The notes under the pieces are model-generated. The model was not told the DNA's origin. It ran no database searches and saw only the letters and a list, made by a program, of their open reading frames with translations. A program made the translations under genes and the position numbers. Shown here piece after piece: positions 10,581 through 20,232 of a stretch of DNA of 64,000 nt. The DNA is from Trichomonas vaginalis G3 (lineage: Eukaryota > Parabasalia > Trichomonadida > Trichomonadidae), in the NCBI RefSeq assembly GCF_026262505.1, contig NC_067206.1, positions 11,489,507 through 11,553,506 on the forward strand, given 5' to 3'. Position 1 is the first letter of the stretch. Every line of letters begins with the position of its first letter.

Positions 10581-11195
10581 ATGAGAAGCAAATCCATCTT
10601 AGCTGGTGCCGTTAATGTTCCAATTGAACCAACATCAAATGTTGACTCACGAACGACAAACAATATTGTCATAAAGAACTATAGTTCAGAGTGTTTGAAA
10701 GAACCAGAACCAGAGCTGAAATCCGTGAATTTAAACTCAGCTTCAAACGCTAACGCTCCATCAGATGTTAAGTTAGAGTATCCACCACTGGACCAAATTC
10801 TTTCAAGAGAAGCCAACGACAACCCTTACACAAATGTTCAAACAAATCCTTCAGATAACGTAGACCATTACCTTCTTCAGTTATACCAAACAATTTTACT
10901 CAAAGACGATAAGAAGCTTTTGACAAATCTTATTAGTAAGAACCAAATAATTCTAACAAAGGAGGACCTTGAAAATGTTATATCACGAATAACAGGGAAA
11001 CAATGTGTCATTGACTATCTCGACCCTGAAATCGAATGCTGTGGTCAAACGCCAATATTCATGAAAATAGGTAACATCCGCATCATTGAAACACCAGGAA
11101 CTACAGGAGTTGAGTTTAAGTATAAATATTCGAATGAATATACAAAACTTTCAACAGAATATAAACTTTGTTTGAAATATGTTTTAGTAAATTAA
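10581..11195 (+). CDS. 204-residue Polinton protein, unknown
   Basis: Unrecognised protein with a polar, Asn/Ser/Pro-rich N-terminal half (residues 1-90) and a more ordered half containing a possible Leu-rich helix (HYLLQLYQTILL) and the segment CVIDYLDPEIECC. Start is the ATG at 10581. It is followed at once by paired-hairpin module 2, then by a convergent minus-strand gene. It looks whole. Confidence 0.55.
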   Translation: MRSKSILAGAVNVPIEPTSNVDSRTTNNIVIKNYSSECLKEPEPELKSVNLNSASNANAPSDVKLEYPPLDQILSREANDNPYTNVQTNPSDNVDHYLLQLYQTILLKDDKKLLTNLISKNQIILTKEDLENVISRITGKQCVIDYLDPEIECCGQTPIFMKIGNIRIIETPGTTGVEFKYKYSNEYTKLSTEYKLCLKYVLVN

Positions 11196-11204
11196 AGCAG
11201 TCAG

Positions 11205-11230
11205 GACCTTCGGTCTTGGCGCTTTGCGCC
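11205..11230 (-). repeat. paired mini-hairpin module 2 (between convergent genes)
   Basis: On the minus strand: GGCGC-AAA-GCGCC, 2-base spacer, GACC-GAA-GGTC. Lies between the stops of two convergent genes, a place where a 3'-end signal would be expected. Confidence 0.8.
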
Positions 11231-11246
11231 GTCAGTCAAAAAAATT

Positions 11247-11489
11247 TCAAGTTAGCAATTTGTAATATCTATCCAAAACTTCTTCAACACTATTGAACTC
11301 ATCTTCATAATGCAAACCTAATCTTATTGACTTGGTGCAGTTTTCACTAACACAATATTTTTCTGTTCTCTTGACTGACATAACTAACTCATTTGTTTCA
11401 TCAAACAGCAACAACCAAAGTTCATGACCTAATACATAACATTCATACTTTATATTTTTAGCTCTGAGTTCTCTTGTAAGCTGTTGCAT
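11247..11489 (-). CDS. 80-residue Polinton protein, unknown
   Basis: Small protein with a predicted beta-rich centre (YECYVLGHELWLLLFDETNE) and an acidic C-terminal helix. Start ATG at 11489 overlaps the end of the next upstream minus-strand coding region. No family recognised. Confidence 0.5.
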   Translation of the reverse strand: MQQLTRELRAKNIKYECYVLGHELWLLLFDETNELVMSVKRTEKYCVSENCTKSIRLGLHYEDEFNSVEEVLDRYYKLLT

Positions 11490-12228
11490 TTAATATTTTC
11501 TAAAAAGTCAACTTCAACAGTCATTCGCACTGGTGCCTTCAGTTCTACAGGCTCTCCTTGAAAGTCAACAAGTCTGAATTGCATGTCTTTCAAATTATGA
11601 GGACTAATGCGAACCCATTTACCTAAATGAGTTGCTATGACAGGAACGTTTGGAATGAACATTGAATTGACTGCATAACAGAAGGATTTATATTCTACTG
11701 AACCTTTACTATTAACTCCTGAAATGCCTGTGACATTAGCTATTTTTAGACTCAATGTATAAACAATTACCATAACATACGTATGGAACAGATTTCATCT
11801 CAATCGTTTTGTCAACACTTTTCAAAGGAAATGTCATATGGTATGCACCCAAAAGAAGTTGTACTCTATGACTCATTCGTGTTATCTTAAACTCCTTCGC
11901 ATAACTGAACTTCAAAACTCCTGCAATAAGTTTAACATTCATTAAGTTTTCTTCGTTATCCTTGTTTATTGTAGTATTTATGAGAGCATTTAACACTCCA
12001 AACTAATGTTTCCATCTTATATTCTACATTATTGTGAAATCTTATTTCGTGCTTCTTTCCATCTATTTCAATCTCCATGAAATCTGTTTCATCTGTTATG
12101 ACAAAAGTTGCGATAGTATTGAAGTCAACAACTCTGAAAGCAAGCGCTTCATTCTGAAGACCTAAGTTTGTTTGTAGCTTTACTGTCCCGTATTCGTTTG
12201 GGTCTGTACTTTGCAAATAGAACAACAT
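11450..12228 (-). pseudogene. Polinton beta-rich protein, possible minor capsid (broken)
   Basis: Minus-strand coding region starting at the ATG at 12228 (MLFYLQSTDPNEYGTVKLQT). Its last part ends with FRLVDFQGEPVELKAPVRM then VEVDFL, which resembles the closing strand of virion proteins in several Polinton-like elements (residue-D-x-x-G-x-x-V/L-L pattern, then a hydrophobic beta strand). Divergent from the fibre gene with 17 bases between starts. Broken, about two breaks. A penton or spike-base role is a guess. Confidence 0.5.
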
Positions 12229-12245
12229 TTTATTCTCATTAAAAT

Positions 12246-15107
12246 ATGACTATTGCTGCATATGCGTATGAAACAAATGAAGCAAGAAGAGCACATGAAC
12301 TAGTAAACGAAAACTCAACTTTAACCATTGAAGGCAATGATTTAGTCATTGACAATGGAAAAACTAAAAAAGTCATTGATTTCGATACTTTTAACACGTA
12401 TGACCCATTCATTACAATAAGTAAAGTTCTCATCATAAATGATGGAACGGTGCAATATATAAATTCTACAGTAGATGCCTCATTAGTGAAAGTATTAAAT
12501 GTTCTCATTGAATTGTTAAAGAGCTTTCGATTTGACGACAACATTAAATGCCTAAAGAATTTAGTCATGAATGAGAAACAAATTCTCGGCGTTGCTGGTA
12601 GCAGTAATGATGTACACCTTATGACATTAGAATATTATAACGAACATAAAGATGAACTGAAAGGAGAGAAGGGTGACACCGGACCTCAAGGACCACAAGG
12701 AATACAAGGAATACAAGGACCTCAAGGCGAAAACGGTTTGGATGGTGAAGATGGAAAGGATGGAAAAACTGCTAAATCATGGATATGGAACCTTATAAAT
12801 ACTGGTTTAACAGCTGCTTCATATGGAGTTCTTCAATACCAAATCGGAAAGATATGGGCGGTACTTGGTGAAGAAGTTTTAAATGACGTTAAAAATGCTT
12901 TGAACTTCATTTCAAATGGTTCGGATACTATTAAAACTTTATCTGGTTGGATGCAAGAAACAAGGAGTCAAATAGATACTGTAAGACGTATAGCAAACAA
13001 TGCACGTACGGGATTGGATACTTTACGAGAAGCACAAAATACACTAAAGGAAGCAAATGATATTCTTGGCTCAGTATCAGACATGCATGAAGATTGGCTT
13101 AAAGGTATTGACAAATCTTTTAAAAAATCACAGTCAGTCTATTGCTGACTACAAGAAAAGTATAGATTTTTTACATAGTGCTATGGACGTACATGATGGA
13201 AGCATAAGGAACTTACTTAATGCTAACAATAACTTACCAGGAACTATTAAAGCATTTATAAAGTCCTTTGTAAAACCTGGTGCTCTAACATTTAGGTCTT
13301 TGAGAGCAAGAGCATTGAAGTCAAGAGATGCAGAAACTCCAACAGAACTACAGAAGGAACTGAAACAACAGAAACTCCAGAAGAACCACCAAAACCAACA
13401 GCTAATGAAATATTGTTCGAATATTTTCCAAGGTACTCTGTTCTCATTGCATACATTCAAGAAATACTTAAGAAAGCAGACTTGACTTTAGGAGATGATG
13501 AAAGTTCTGTATATCTTTCGTTCCAGTTTCAAAATAGCAGAACTTTTGAGACAGATATGCTTAATGTATGACAACATCTCTGATTTCACAAGATATATGA
13601 TGACACCATGACCCGAACACGGTGAAGAAGAAGTTTTACAAACATCCATTAAGACAGGAAAGGTTTTAACTCAAAGTCTCATTATTGACACCAAAGATGG
13701 CGAAGTGGACGTTCTTCAAGAGCTGAAGAAAAATACTTCTTCGGGAGTGGTGGTAGGCATGAACTTGAAATAAATGAGATAGAAGAGAAATTAGCCGAAA
13801 AAGCAGATAAAAACCATGTTCATTATATAACTTCAGACGAACAGATTATAACGGACTACCATGGATATTTAACACAGGATGAACAAATAAGCACTGAAGA
13901 TGTTAATGAAAGAAGATATAAATTCATTCGTGCTAAAGGTTATGACATACACTGTACTGTACAGTATGACACAGGTAAAGCACCAGAAGCATTTGGTTAT
14001 AACAATGAAATTTATGCTTCATACTTCTTTGTTAACGGTGTATTAGTTGAACCAAGATTTACTTTGAGAGTTAAGGCAAAAATAACTTTTGAAGATGCTA
14101 TTAAAAGTAAAGCCAGCAAAGATGAACTTGAAGCAATGAACAAAGTTTTGAAATCTCATAAACACAATATCTCCGATATAAATGAACTTCAAGCTACATT
14201 AAATAGTAAAGCTGACAAGAACCATACACATGAATCCTTCACTACTGTTAGAGCAGACGACATAATATTGAACTATACCCTTGGTTCAAGTGCACCTTTA
14301 GAGAATCCGAGTACAAGCGTAAAAGATACACTAAACTCCTTAAATAGTAAATGTATGAACATTGAAGGTCATGCCAGAAACTTTGAAACACATGAACTAC
14401 CAGCAATGTTAGATAAGAAAGCTGACAAAGAACATACACATAAATCCTTCACTACTGTTAGAGCAGACGACATAATATTGAACTATGATTTGGGTTCAAG
14501 TGCACCTTTAGAGAATCCGAGTACAAGCGTAAAAGATACTCTTAACAATTTAGATAACAGTTGCAGGAATATCGAAGGTCATGCCAGAAACTTTGAAGCA
14601 TATGAACTACCAGCAATGTTAGATAAGAAAGCAGACAAAACAGAGCTTCAAACATTAAAGACTGAAATACTTCAAACATTATATCCTGTTGGTTCTATTT
14701 ATACGTCAATGAACTCAACAAATCCAGAAATAGTTTTAGGTTTTGGTACGTGGAAGCAGATTGTAGATAAATTCTTATACTGTGCTAGATATTCAAAGCA
14801 AACAGGAGGTTCGAAGAAAATTAAAGAAGCAAACCTTCCACCGCACACTCATACAGGAACTACAAACACAACAGGTAGTCATTCACATTCAATAACAAAA
14901 AGAGGTTATACAAATCTTGCAGCAGGTTCGGATAGACAGGGAATGAATAGATATGATATTTCAAGTGACCCAGTAGATTCAAGCGCAGGTATTTTCTGTG
15001 GAACCACAGGAAATCATTCACACACTTTCACAACAAATCCAACAGGCTCGGGTGCAGATTATATGCCACCATTTGTGACTATATTCGCATGGTACCGCGT
15101 TCAATGA
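12246..15107 (+). pseudogene. Polinton fibre-like region: collagen repeats, coiled coil, phage tail-collar tip (broken)
   Basis: A fibre-type coding region of about 2.9 kb. In order it encodes a small N-terminal domain, a collagen-like Gly-X-Y run (GEKGDTGPQGPQGIQGIQGP and on, near 12660-12770), a helical coiled-coil stretch, a duplicated 70-residue unit (14215-14634) and a C-terminal tip. The tip has the hallmarks of phage short-tail-fibre/collar domains: YPVGSIYTSM, FGTWKQI, LPPHTHTG, GNHSHTF and YMPPFVTIFAWYRV. This architecture belongs to trimeric receptor-binding fibres. Broken, about three breaks. Confidence 0.75.
14215..14634 (+). repeat. 210-bp tandem duplication in the fibre region
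   Basis: Two consecutive copies of a unit encoding HxSFTTVRADDIILNY, LGSSAPLENPSTSVKDTLN and ELPAMLDKKADK, with period 210 bp (for example 14236 and 14446). A spike-shaft repeat expanded by duplication. Confidence 0.85.
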
Positions 15108-15147
15108 ACGCGCTTGAGCCTAGAATAAAATCTTTAACTTTACATAA

Positions 15148-16218
15148 ATGAGCTTGAAAGAAGTATTCGAACAACATCCATGGAGGTCATTTAAGAAGTT
15201 CAATGAAGCTGCAAAGAGTTGGGGATTTACTAACAGAGCTGAAGTGAAAAGGTTCTTTGACAAAAATGTTGTACATCAAACAAAAATAAACCCTTACGAC
15301 TACTTTTTACCAATTTACTCCAACACTCCTGACGCATACCAATTTGACACTCTCATTCAAAGCAGAAAAGGAGGACATAAACCATTCCTCATCTTCATTA
15401 ATGTTAACACTCGCAAAGCATATGCATATCCAATGAGGAATAAAGGAACTCGTGAAGTGTTAAGAGTTTTACAAAAGTTTGTAGCAGAACATAGCCCAAG
15501 TACTTTAACATCAGACCAAGACGGTGCATACCTCAGCAATGAAATCACAGAATTTCTCATTAAGCATAACATAACTCACTACACTACTGAAGACCATAAC
15601 CATAACATACTCGGCATCATAAACCGCTTCATAAGAACGCTCAGAGATTTAAACCAAGAGCGAGACTTTACCGAAGAAACAATGAAACATTTTCTCGAAG
15701 TATATAATTCCTCAACACATTCTACAACAGGGCATACACCAAATTCAATGACACAACAACAAGAAGAAAAGTATATACAAAAGAAACGAAGCCAAACACA
15801 AAATATCAGAAATTCAACACAATTTACCCTCATTCCTGGTACAAAAGTTCGTGTAGTTCTTGACGACAAACCGTTGACAAAGAAACGTTTAAGGTTAAGT
15901 AGAAACTATTATATCGTAGACTCTACGCAAGGTAATGGATATCTTATAAAAGCTGCTGACGACTCTATTGCGTTTTACCCTCGTCACAAATTAGTCGAAA
16001 GTAGTAATGGCAAACTTGCTGAAACCATTGACGAAGCAAAGCGAGGAGTGGTTATTGAAATACTTGGCTACAACATAAACGATGACACTTATAAAGTAAG
16101 ATATGAAGGAGGCGTTGAAGATGTTATACCATCTAAGAACTTGAGAGAGTCAAAGTCAACACATCTGGGACCATTAGAGCGGGATACTGGAAAGACAAAA
16201 ATAAGCCAGAAAGAATAA
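15148..16218 (+). CDS. Polinton rve-family integrase
   Basis: A 356-residue retroviral-type (RNase H fold) integrase that would insert the element. The rve core spans residues about 45-205, with aspartates in AYQFDTLI and LTSDQDGAYLS, then the NHNILGIINRFIRTLRDL segment typical of Maverick integrases. The C-terminus (GVVIEILGYNINDDTYKVRY) looks like a chromodomain-type beta barrel, as in many Polinton and LTR integrases. ATG at 15148. It looks whole by length and continuity. Confidence 0.9.
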   Translation: MSLKEVFEQHPWRSFKKFNEAAKSWGFTNRAEVKRFFDKNVVHQTKINPYDYFLPIYSNTPDAYQFDTLIQSRKGGHKPFLIFINVNTRKAYAYPMRNKGTREVLRVLQKFVAEHSPSTLTSDQDGAYLSNEITEFLIKHNITHYTTEDHNHNILGIINRFIRTLRDLNQERDFTEETMKHFLEVYNSSTHSTTGHTPNSMTQQQEEKYIQKKRSQTQNIRNSTQFTLIPGTKVRVVLDDKPLTKKRLRLSRNYYIVDSTQGNGYLIKAADDSIAFYPRHKLVESSNGKLAETIDEAKRGVVIEILGYNINDDTYKVRYEGGVEDVIPSKNLRESKSTHLGPLERDTGKTKISQKE

Positions 16219-16270
16219 GAAAATTCTTCTAAACTTTTTCATTAGATGTAAATCAGACAAAATAATTTTT

Positions 16271-16317
16271 AGGTGAAGAGGTGAGATCTCACCTGTTTTT
16301 TCACCTCTTTTTTCACC
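16271..16317 (+). promoter_or_regulatory. operator-like palindrome with phased half-sites, copy 2
   Basis: GGTGAGATCTCACC followed by two TCACC half-sites at 12-bp steps. Located after the integrase stop and before the KilA-N gene at 16438. Confidence 0.8.
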
Positions 16318-16320
16318 CTC

Positions 16321-16350
16321 GCCGCTTAGCGGCTCAGACTCTTTGGGTCT
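16321..16350 (+). repeat. paired mini-hairpin module 3 (intergenic)
   Basis: GCCGC-TTA-GCGGC, 2-base spacer, AGACTC-TTT-GGGTCT (one wobble pair). It lies directly after palindrome copy 2 and before the upstream cassette of the KilA-N gene. Confidence 0.75.
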
Positions 16351-16360
16351 CATGAAAATT

Positions 16361-16437
16361 CATGAATTTCCTTAAGATAGAAAAATAAAGTTAGTTTTAT
16401 TTTTTATTTATTTTTTATTTGGTATGTAAGAACAGAA
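16361..16437 (+). promoter_or_regulatory. shared upstream cassette A (promoter-like)
   Basis: CATGAATTTCCTTAAGATAG followed by an AAATAAAGTTAGTTTTATTT tract and a T-rich leader ending just before the ATG at 16438. Near-copies precede 17277 and 18556, so it is probably a promoter used by this group of genes. Confidence 0.7.
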
Positions 16438-17103
16438 ATGTCAGTCGAAGCAAAAACATTCACGAACAAATCTAATGGCGAAACATTCACAAAAGGCACT
16501 TATAATGGTATTGAAGTCTTACGTAGAGACAAGGATGGTTACATTAATGCAACAAAGATGGCAAGAGAAGCAGGAAAGTTAAACCATTTAAACAGATTTC
16601 TCAATAGTGCTAAAATGCAGGAAATTCTTGAGTTTTGGTTGAAAGAATACGGTCGAGCCAAAAGTGGCTCAACCTCAAAACAAGCATTTTATGAGCTTAC
16701 TAAGGGTGTTATAAATGAATTCAAAGGTATTTACACACATCCTGACCTCGTTCATTTTGTTGCTGAATGGTGCTCTGTAAAGTATGCATTTTATGTCAAA
16801 GATATTATGGACTCCATAGACAAGAAAGTTCATGAGAAGTTAGATGAAGAAGAACTCGAAGATACAGTAGAAAATGCAAAACATTTGTTTGAAGAAGAAG
16901 TTAGAAAAATGCATGAAAAACAATTAGAACATGAACGTGAGATATGTTATGGTTATAGAGATTCTCCATACGAACTAGACCAATGGGAACAAGAAGATTT
17001 AAAGAGAGAATTTAGAGAATATGAACTCGCTAAGATAGCATTAGAAACTGCAGAAAAGAAGTTAAAAGTTTGGGGTCGTTTTGTACAAAAATATTGTGAG
17101 TAA
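16438..17103 (+). CDS. Polinton KilA-N domain protein
   Basis: A 221-residue protein with an N-terminal KilA-N DNA-binding domain (residues about 20-130: YNGIEVLRRDKDGYINATKM, then GIYTHPDLVHFVAEWCSVKYA) and a charged helical C-terminus. KilA-N proteins are typical of phages and large eukaryotic DNA viruses and act as DNA-binding regulators. Sits in a run of three genes sharing the same upstream cassette. It looks whole. It could bind the palindromes around it, which is inference. Confidence 0.85.
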   Translation: MSVEAKTFTNKSNGETFTKGTYNGIEVLRRDKDGYINATKMAREAGKLNHLNRFLNSAKMQEILEFWLKEYGRAKSGSTSKQAFYELTKGVINEFKGIYTHPDLVHFVAEWCSVKYAFYVKDIMDSIDKKVHEKLDEEELEDTVENAKHLFEEEVRKMHEKQLEHEREICYGYRDSPYELDQWEQEDLKREFREYELAKIALETAEKKLKVWGRFVQKYCE

Positions 17104-17145
17104 ATGAACCATTTATTTTTATTGAATTCACCAAAAATAATGTTT

Positions 17146-17192
17146 AGGGTAGATGGTTAGATCTAACCCGATTTCTAACCTCATTTCTAACC
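17146..17192 (+). promoter_or_regulatory. operator-like palindrome, copy 3 (GGTTA/TAACC variant)
   Basis: GGTTAGATCTAACC followed by two TAACC half-sites at 12-bp steps. Compared with the other copies, the same position is changed in four half-sites and the outermost half-site is also altered (GGGTA). Confidence 0.8.
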
Positions 17193-17203
17193 TCGTGAAT
17201 TTT

Positions 17204-17276
17204 CATGAATTTCCTTAAGATAGAAAAAATAAAGTTAGTTTTATTTTTATTTATTTTTTTTATTTTGTATAAAAAT
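17204..17276 (+). promoter_or_regulatory. shared upstream cassette B (promoter-like)
   Basis: CATGAATTTCCTTAAGATAG, then AAAGTTAGTTTTATTTTTAT and TATTTTGTAT, close to cassettes A and C. Leads into the 292-residue gene region. Confidence 0.7.
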
Positions 17277-17359
17277 ATGATTTCAACAATCGGCACAACA
17301 ACAATTCAAGCCACGACGGCGGGACTCTGTCCACAACTACAGCACCAAACTCGCTAGTC

Positions 17360-18238
17360 ATGAATCCTACGTCAATGTTGGTAGAGATGAAAAGCTTTAT
17401 TCCTTCTTCATATACTTTAAACAAAATCCAGAAGATAAAGCAAGAACTTTTAACAAGTAATTTAGACTGTAGTGCGAAAGATGAAACAAATGAACAGTAT
17501 CTTTATGAAATGGAGGACCGCATCGACCATTTGCCTAAACTACCTGAAATTCAGCAGCAAAAACTAACTATTCCTGAATTCGACGAAATTGAAGTCAAAG
17601 CAACTGACTCAGTAGAAATTAAGAAATTCATACGTAAAGTAAATTATGAATTCCTTGGTTTTCATTGCAACCATAAAGTTATGGACAAAGATTGCGACAT
17701 GGTTTATAAAAATATTTCTGACCTTTACAAATCCGAAGAATTTAAGACATACGATAACTTTGTTTCATTAGTTGCAAAATGTGTATGGCAGATAAGAGAT
17801 AAAGATAGAAGAGGTAAAGTATGGAATGAACAAATAAGACCCGCTATGTTTGAGATGAAGAGAGCAATTGACGCTTTAGTTATTTTAGCTGGTAATGTTT
17901 CAATGTATAACGCAAAAACGATGCCGCAATGTTCAAAATGTAAAGCAGCAATAAGAAAATATAACTACTCAGTCAAAGAGATAGAAAGAATGCGAAACGA
18001 CTATGCAGACTTAAAGAAAGAAGCAGAAAAGCCAGCAGAAGATAAAATGGATATGTTGACATTTCTTAATAAAAACTATCCAACAGCAGAAGATTTCCTT
18101 TTATCTGACGTCAAGAAGAAGTATAAAGAAACCTTCGGCATTGTTAAAACATTCGATGTACTAAAAGAAGAAATAGAAGCTACGAAACTGTTTAGGATTT
18201 CAAATATACATCGTACAATTCATGTAAAACGCTTGTGA
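17360..18238 (+). CDS. 292-residue Polinton protein with a CxxC motif, unknown
   Basis: Unrecognised, mostly helical and charged. Residues near 192-200 read PQCSKCKAA, a lone CxxC, and a long helix follows (YSVKEIERMRNDYADLKKEA). The start is uncertain: the cassette-type leader ends further upstream than the ATG at 17360. The stop codon overlaps palindrome copy 4. It lies between two KilA-N genes and shares their upstream cassette, so a co-regulated role is likely. Confidence 0.5.
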   Translation: MNPTSMLVEMKSFIPSSYTLNKIQKIKQELLTSNLDCSAKDETNEQYLYEMEDRIDHLPKLPEIQQQKLTIPEFDEIEVKATDSVEIKKFIRKVNYEFLGFHCNHKVMDKDCDMVYKNISDLYKSEEFKTYDNFVSLVAKCVWQIRDKDRRGKVWNEQIRPAMFEMKRAIDALVILAGNVSMYNAKTMPQCSKCKAAIRKYNYSVKEIERMRNDYADLKKEAEKPAEDKMDMLTFLNKNYPTAEDFLLSDVKKKYKETFGIVKTFDVLKEEIEATKLFRISNIHRTIHVKRL

Positions 18239-18268
18239 AAAAAGAGGTGAAATCTCACCTCTTCACCT
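18235..18268 (-). promoter_or_regulatory. operator-like palindrome, copy 4 (inverted, shorter)
   Basis: Minus-strand reading: AGGTGAAGAGGTGAGATTTC then ACC and one further half-site. Overlaps the stop codon of the preceding gene. Confidence 0.7.
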
Positions 18269-18327
18269 AAAATATATTTTTATTGAATTCAGCAACAAAA
18301 TTCTGAGTAAAATAATTTTTAGGGCAT

Positions 18328-18340
18328 GTGTCAAACCGTT
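18328..18340 (+). promoter_or_regulatory. internal copy of a terminal-repeat motif
   Basis: GTGTCAAACCGTT is identical to a sequence about 60 bases from each Polinton end (near 7051-7063 and 28597-28609). It lies between palindrome copies 4 and 5. Confidence 0.6.
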
Positions 18341-18410
18341 GAGTTTTCACAAAATTTAAAAAATAACGTTTACCATGTGAAACGTTTATAAAATAACTGG
18401 GGTAGAAATG

Positions 18411-18446
18411 AGGTGAAAAAAGAGGTGAAATCTCACCTCTTCACCT
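18411..18446 (-). promoter_or_regulatory. operator-like palindrome, copy 5 (inverted)
   Basis: Minus-strand reading: AGGTGAAGAGGTGAGATTTC, then ACC and a phased TCACC half-site. Lies just upstream of cassette C. Confidence 0.75.
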
Positions 18447-18479
18447 AAACATTATTTTTATTGAATTCAGCACAAAAAT

Positions 18480-18555
18480 CATGAATTTCCTTAAGACAGA
18501 AAAAATAAAGTTAGTTTTTTATAAAATATTTTTTATTTTGTATGTAAAGACAGTA
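18480..18555 (+). promoter_or_regulatory. shared upstream cassette C (promoter-like)
   Basis: CATGAATTTCCTTAAGACAG, AAATAAAGTTAG, a T-rich tract, TTTTATTTTGTATGTAAAGA, then the ATG at 18556. The ATG inside the cassette (18481) is in frame with the gene but is best read as part of the promoter-like block. Confidence 0.7.
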
Positions 18556-19381
18556 ATGTCAACATTAGAGAACACAACAACAGTTATAGTCCATGAAGCT
18601 ATAAATGAAGAATACGAGTACATACAATATAACAAACAGTTACGTCTCATTCGTTCAGTCAAAGATGACATGTACCAAATGCAAAGTATAATGAATGTTC
18701 TTCGTTCTACAAAGCAAGCATATCATTGGTTTGAAAACCAACAGCCAAAAGAACTTTTAGAAGAATTTCCTCATATGATTGCTTCCCTCGGAAAACCGAG
18801 AGAAGAGATTCCGTACGAAAATCGCAAGAATTTGGCTCCTGGTTTGAAAGGTTATTATGTTCATAGACTTTTAGTAAATGCTGTAGCAATGTGGGCTTCA
18901 CCTCGTTATGCTTGTTATATTTTCATGATGTTAGATGAACTATATAAAGCAGAACGTGGAGAGATGGAAAAGAAACTTCATGCAAAAGATGAAGTCATTG
19001 AATCCAAAGACAAAAGCATACAGAAAAGAATACCGCGTTCAGTACCAAAAGGAAAGGAAAAGAGTTATAAGTATATGATATATACTAGAGTTGGAGAAAG
19101 AAGAAGATAAAGATATGGTTATGTTGCATTTAGTCAGAAGAAACAACAAGAGCTTTTATGACTTAGCTAAAATATATAAATCTGACAGAAACTGGTTCTA
19201 TCGTGAAAACTTACCGATTTCAATGACACCTAATGAGCAAATAAAGGAAATTGTCAAAAATACTCTTCCTCAAACACACTATGACATCAAAGGTTGCACA
19301 ATACTTACATTCAAAGAAGACTTAACATTACTGAAGGAAAAAATAACAGAATATTTCGATAACTTCAAAGAGGAAGAATAA
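18556..19381 (+). pseudogene. second Polinton KilA-N protein with a viral C-terminal domain (broken)
   Basis: The N-terminal part has a KilA-N domain (KQLRLIRSVKDDMYQMQSIM, then APGLKGYYVHRLLVNAVAMW, ASPRYACYIF) followed by a charged helix. The later part encodes MLHLVRRNNKSFYDL, a motif seen in the C-terminal domain of KilA-N/Bro-type proteins of large DNA viruses. It is a paralogue of the gene at 16438. Broken, about one break. Confidence 0.7.
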
Positions 19382-19436
19382 AAAAATCTAAGCTAATTTT
19401 ATTTTTTTTATAAAATTTTATCTCATATGAAAGAAC

Positions 19437-19652
19437 ATGAATTTAGAATATTCGGAACTCATGACAGAAGAAGAGAACGAACAACATGTAAAAGATTATG
19501 CAAAATTTCTGAAGACATACAAAGCATTTAAACAATATCTAAATGCTTCTAAAGATTATGCAAAATTTCTGAAGGTATATAAAGCTTATGAAAAAGCGTA
19601 TGAAAAGTTTATACATTGGGGAATTGTTGTAAAATATCGATATGAAGACTAA
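19437..19652 (+). CDS. 71-residue Polinton protein with an internal repeat
   Basis: Small, helical and charged. The segment KDYAKFLK-T/V-YKA occurs twice in tandem (DNA anchor AAAGATTATGCAAAATTTCT twice, 63 bp apart). ATG at 19437 after a T-rich leader like its neighbours. Function unknown. Confidence 0.45.
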   Translation: MNLEYSELMTEEENEQHVKDYAKFLKTYKAFKQYLNASKDYAKFLKVYKAYEKAYEKFIHWGIVVKYRYED

Positions 19653-19670
19653 CCAAAAATATATTTTTGC

Positions 19671-20143
19671 TTAAATAGCTTCAGGGTCTATTTCTTCAAC
19701 CATTTCACTTCCTTCGTCAATGTCAATAGAAGCTTCTTCAACCTTTGGTAAGAATTTCTGTATAACATCTTTGTTCGTTATTGTCTTCAGAGATGAAGGA
19801 TAATATTTCACATTTGTTTCACCCTTCTTATATTCTTTCTGTTCGGAAAGATTTAAAGCAATACTGAAGAAGTCAATGTTAGAGTTCTTATAACAGTATA
19901 ATGAGTATCTTTGACATTCACGAAGAAACTCTTTTGTTTCAAAACTACTGCTAACTCTTGTGAAGTATAACGTTTGCGGTCAATGACGATAGCTAATGGT
20001 CTGACATACTGACCAAACTTAGATTCTTTCACAAACTTCTTGTTAAAGATAACATTAACATTTGAAGCATTATTGAACTCATTCTTGATGGCAGTAGCGA
20101 GAGCATTGTATGAAAAGAACTTGCAATCTTGCATGTGTTTCAT
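19671..20143 (-). pseudogene. Polinton gene of unknown function (broken)
   Basis: Minus-strand coding region from the ATG at 20143 (MKHMQDCKFFSYNALATAIK) to an acidic end (EGSEMVEEIDPEAI). The N-terminal part includes a basic patch VIDRKRYTSQEL. Divergent from the gene at 20233. No family recognised. Broken, about one break. Confidence 0.45.
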
Positions 20144-20232
20144 TAAAATAAAAATATTAAATTATTTTGAAAAATAACTTAAAAAATCTAATCTAATTTT
20201 TTCAAAAAATATTTTTTTATTTCCTACTAAAG

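Noticed and set aside
11247-11489. 80-residue gene as the missing Polinton cysteine protease
   Set aside because: Too short and without the His-Asp/Asn-Cys order of adenain/Ulp1 enzymes.
18481-18555. Upstream ATG as start of the second KilA-N gene
   Set aside because: The bases from 18480 on belong to a cassette also found before two other genes, where it is not coding; the ATG at 18556 matches their start positions.
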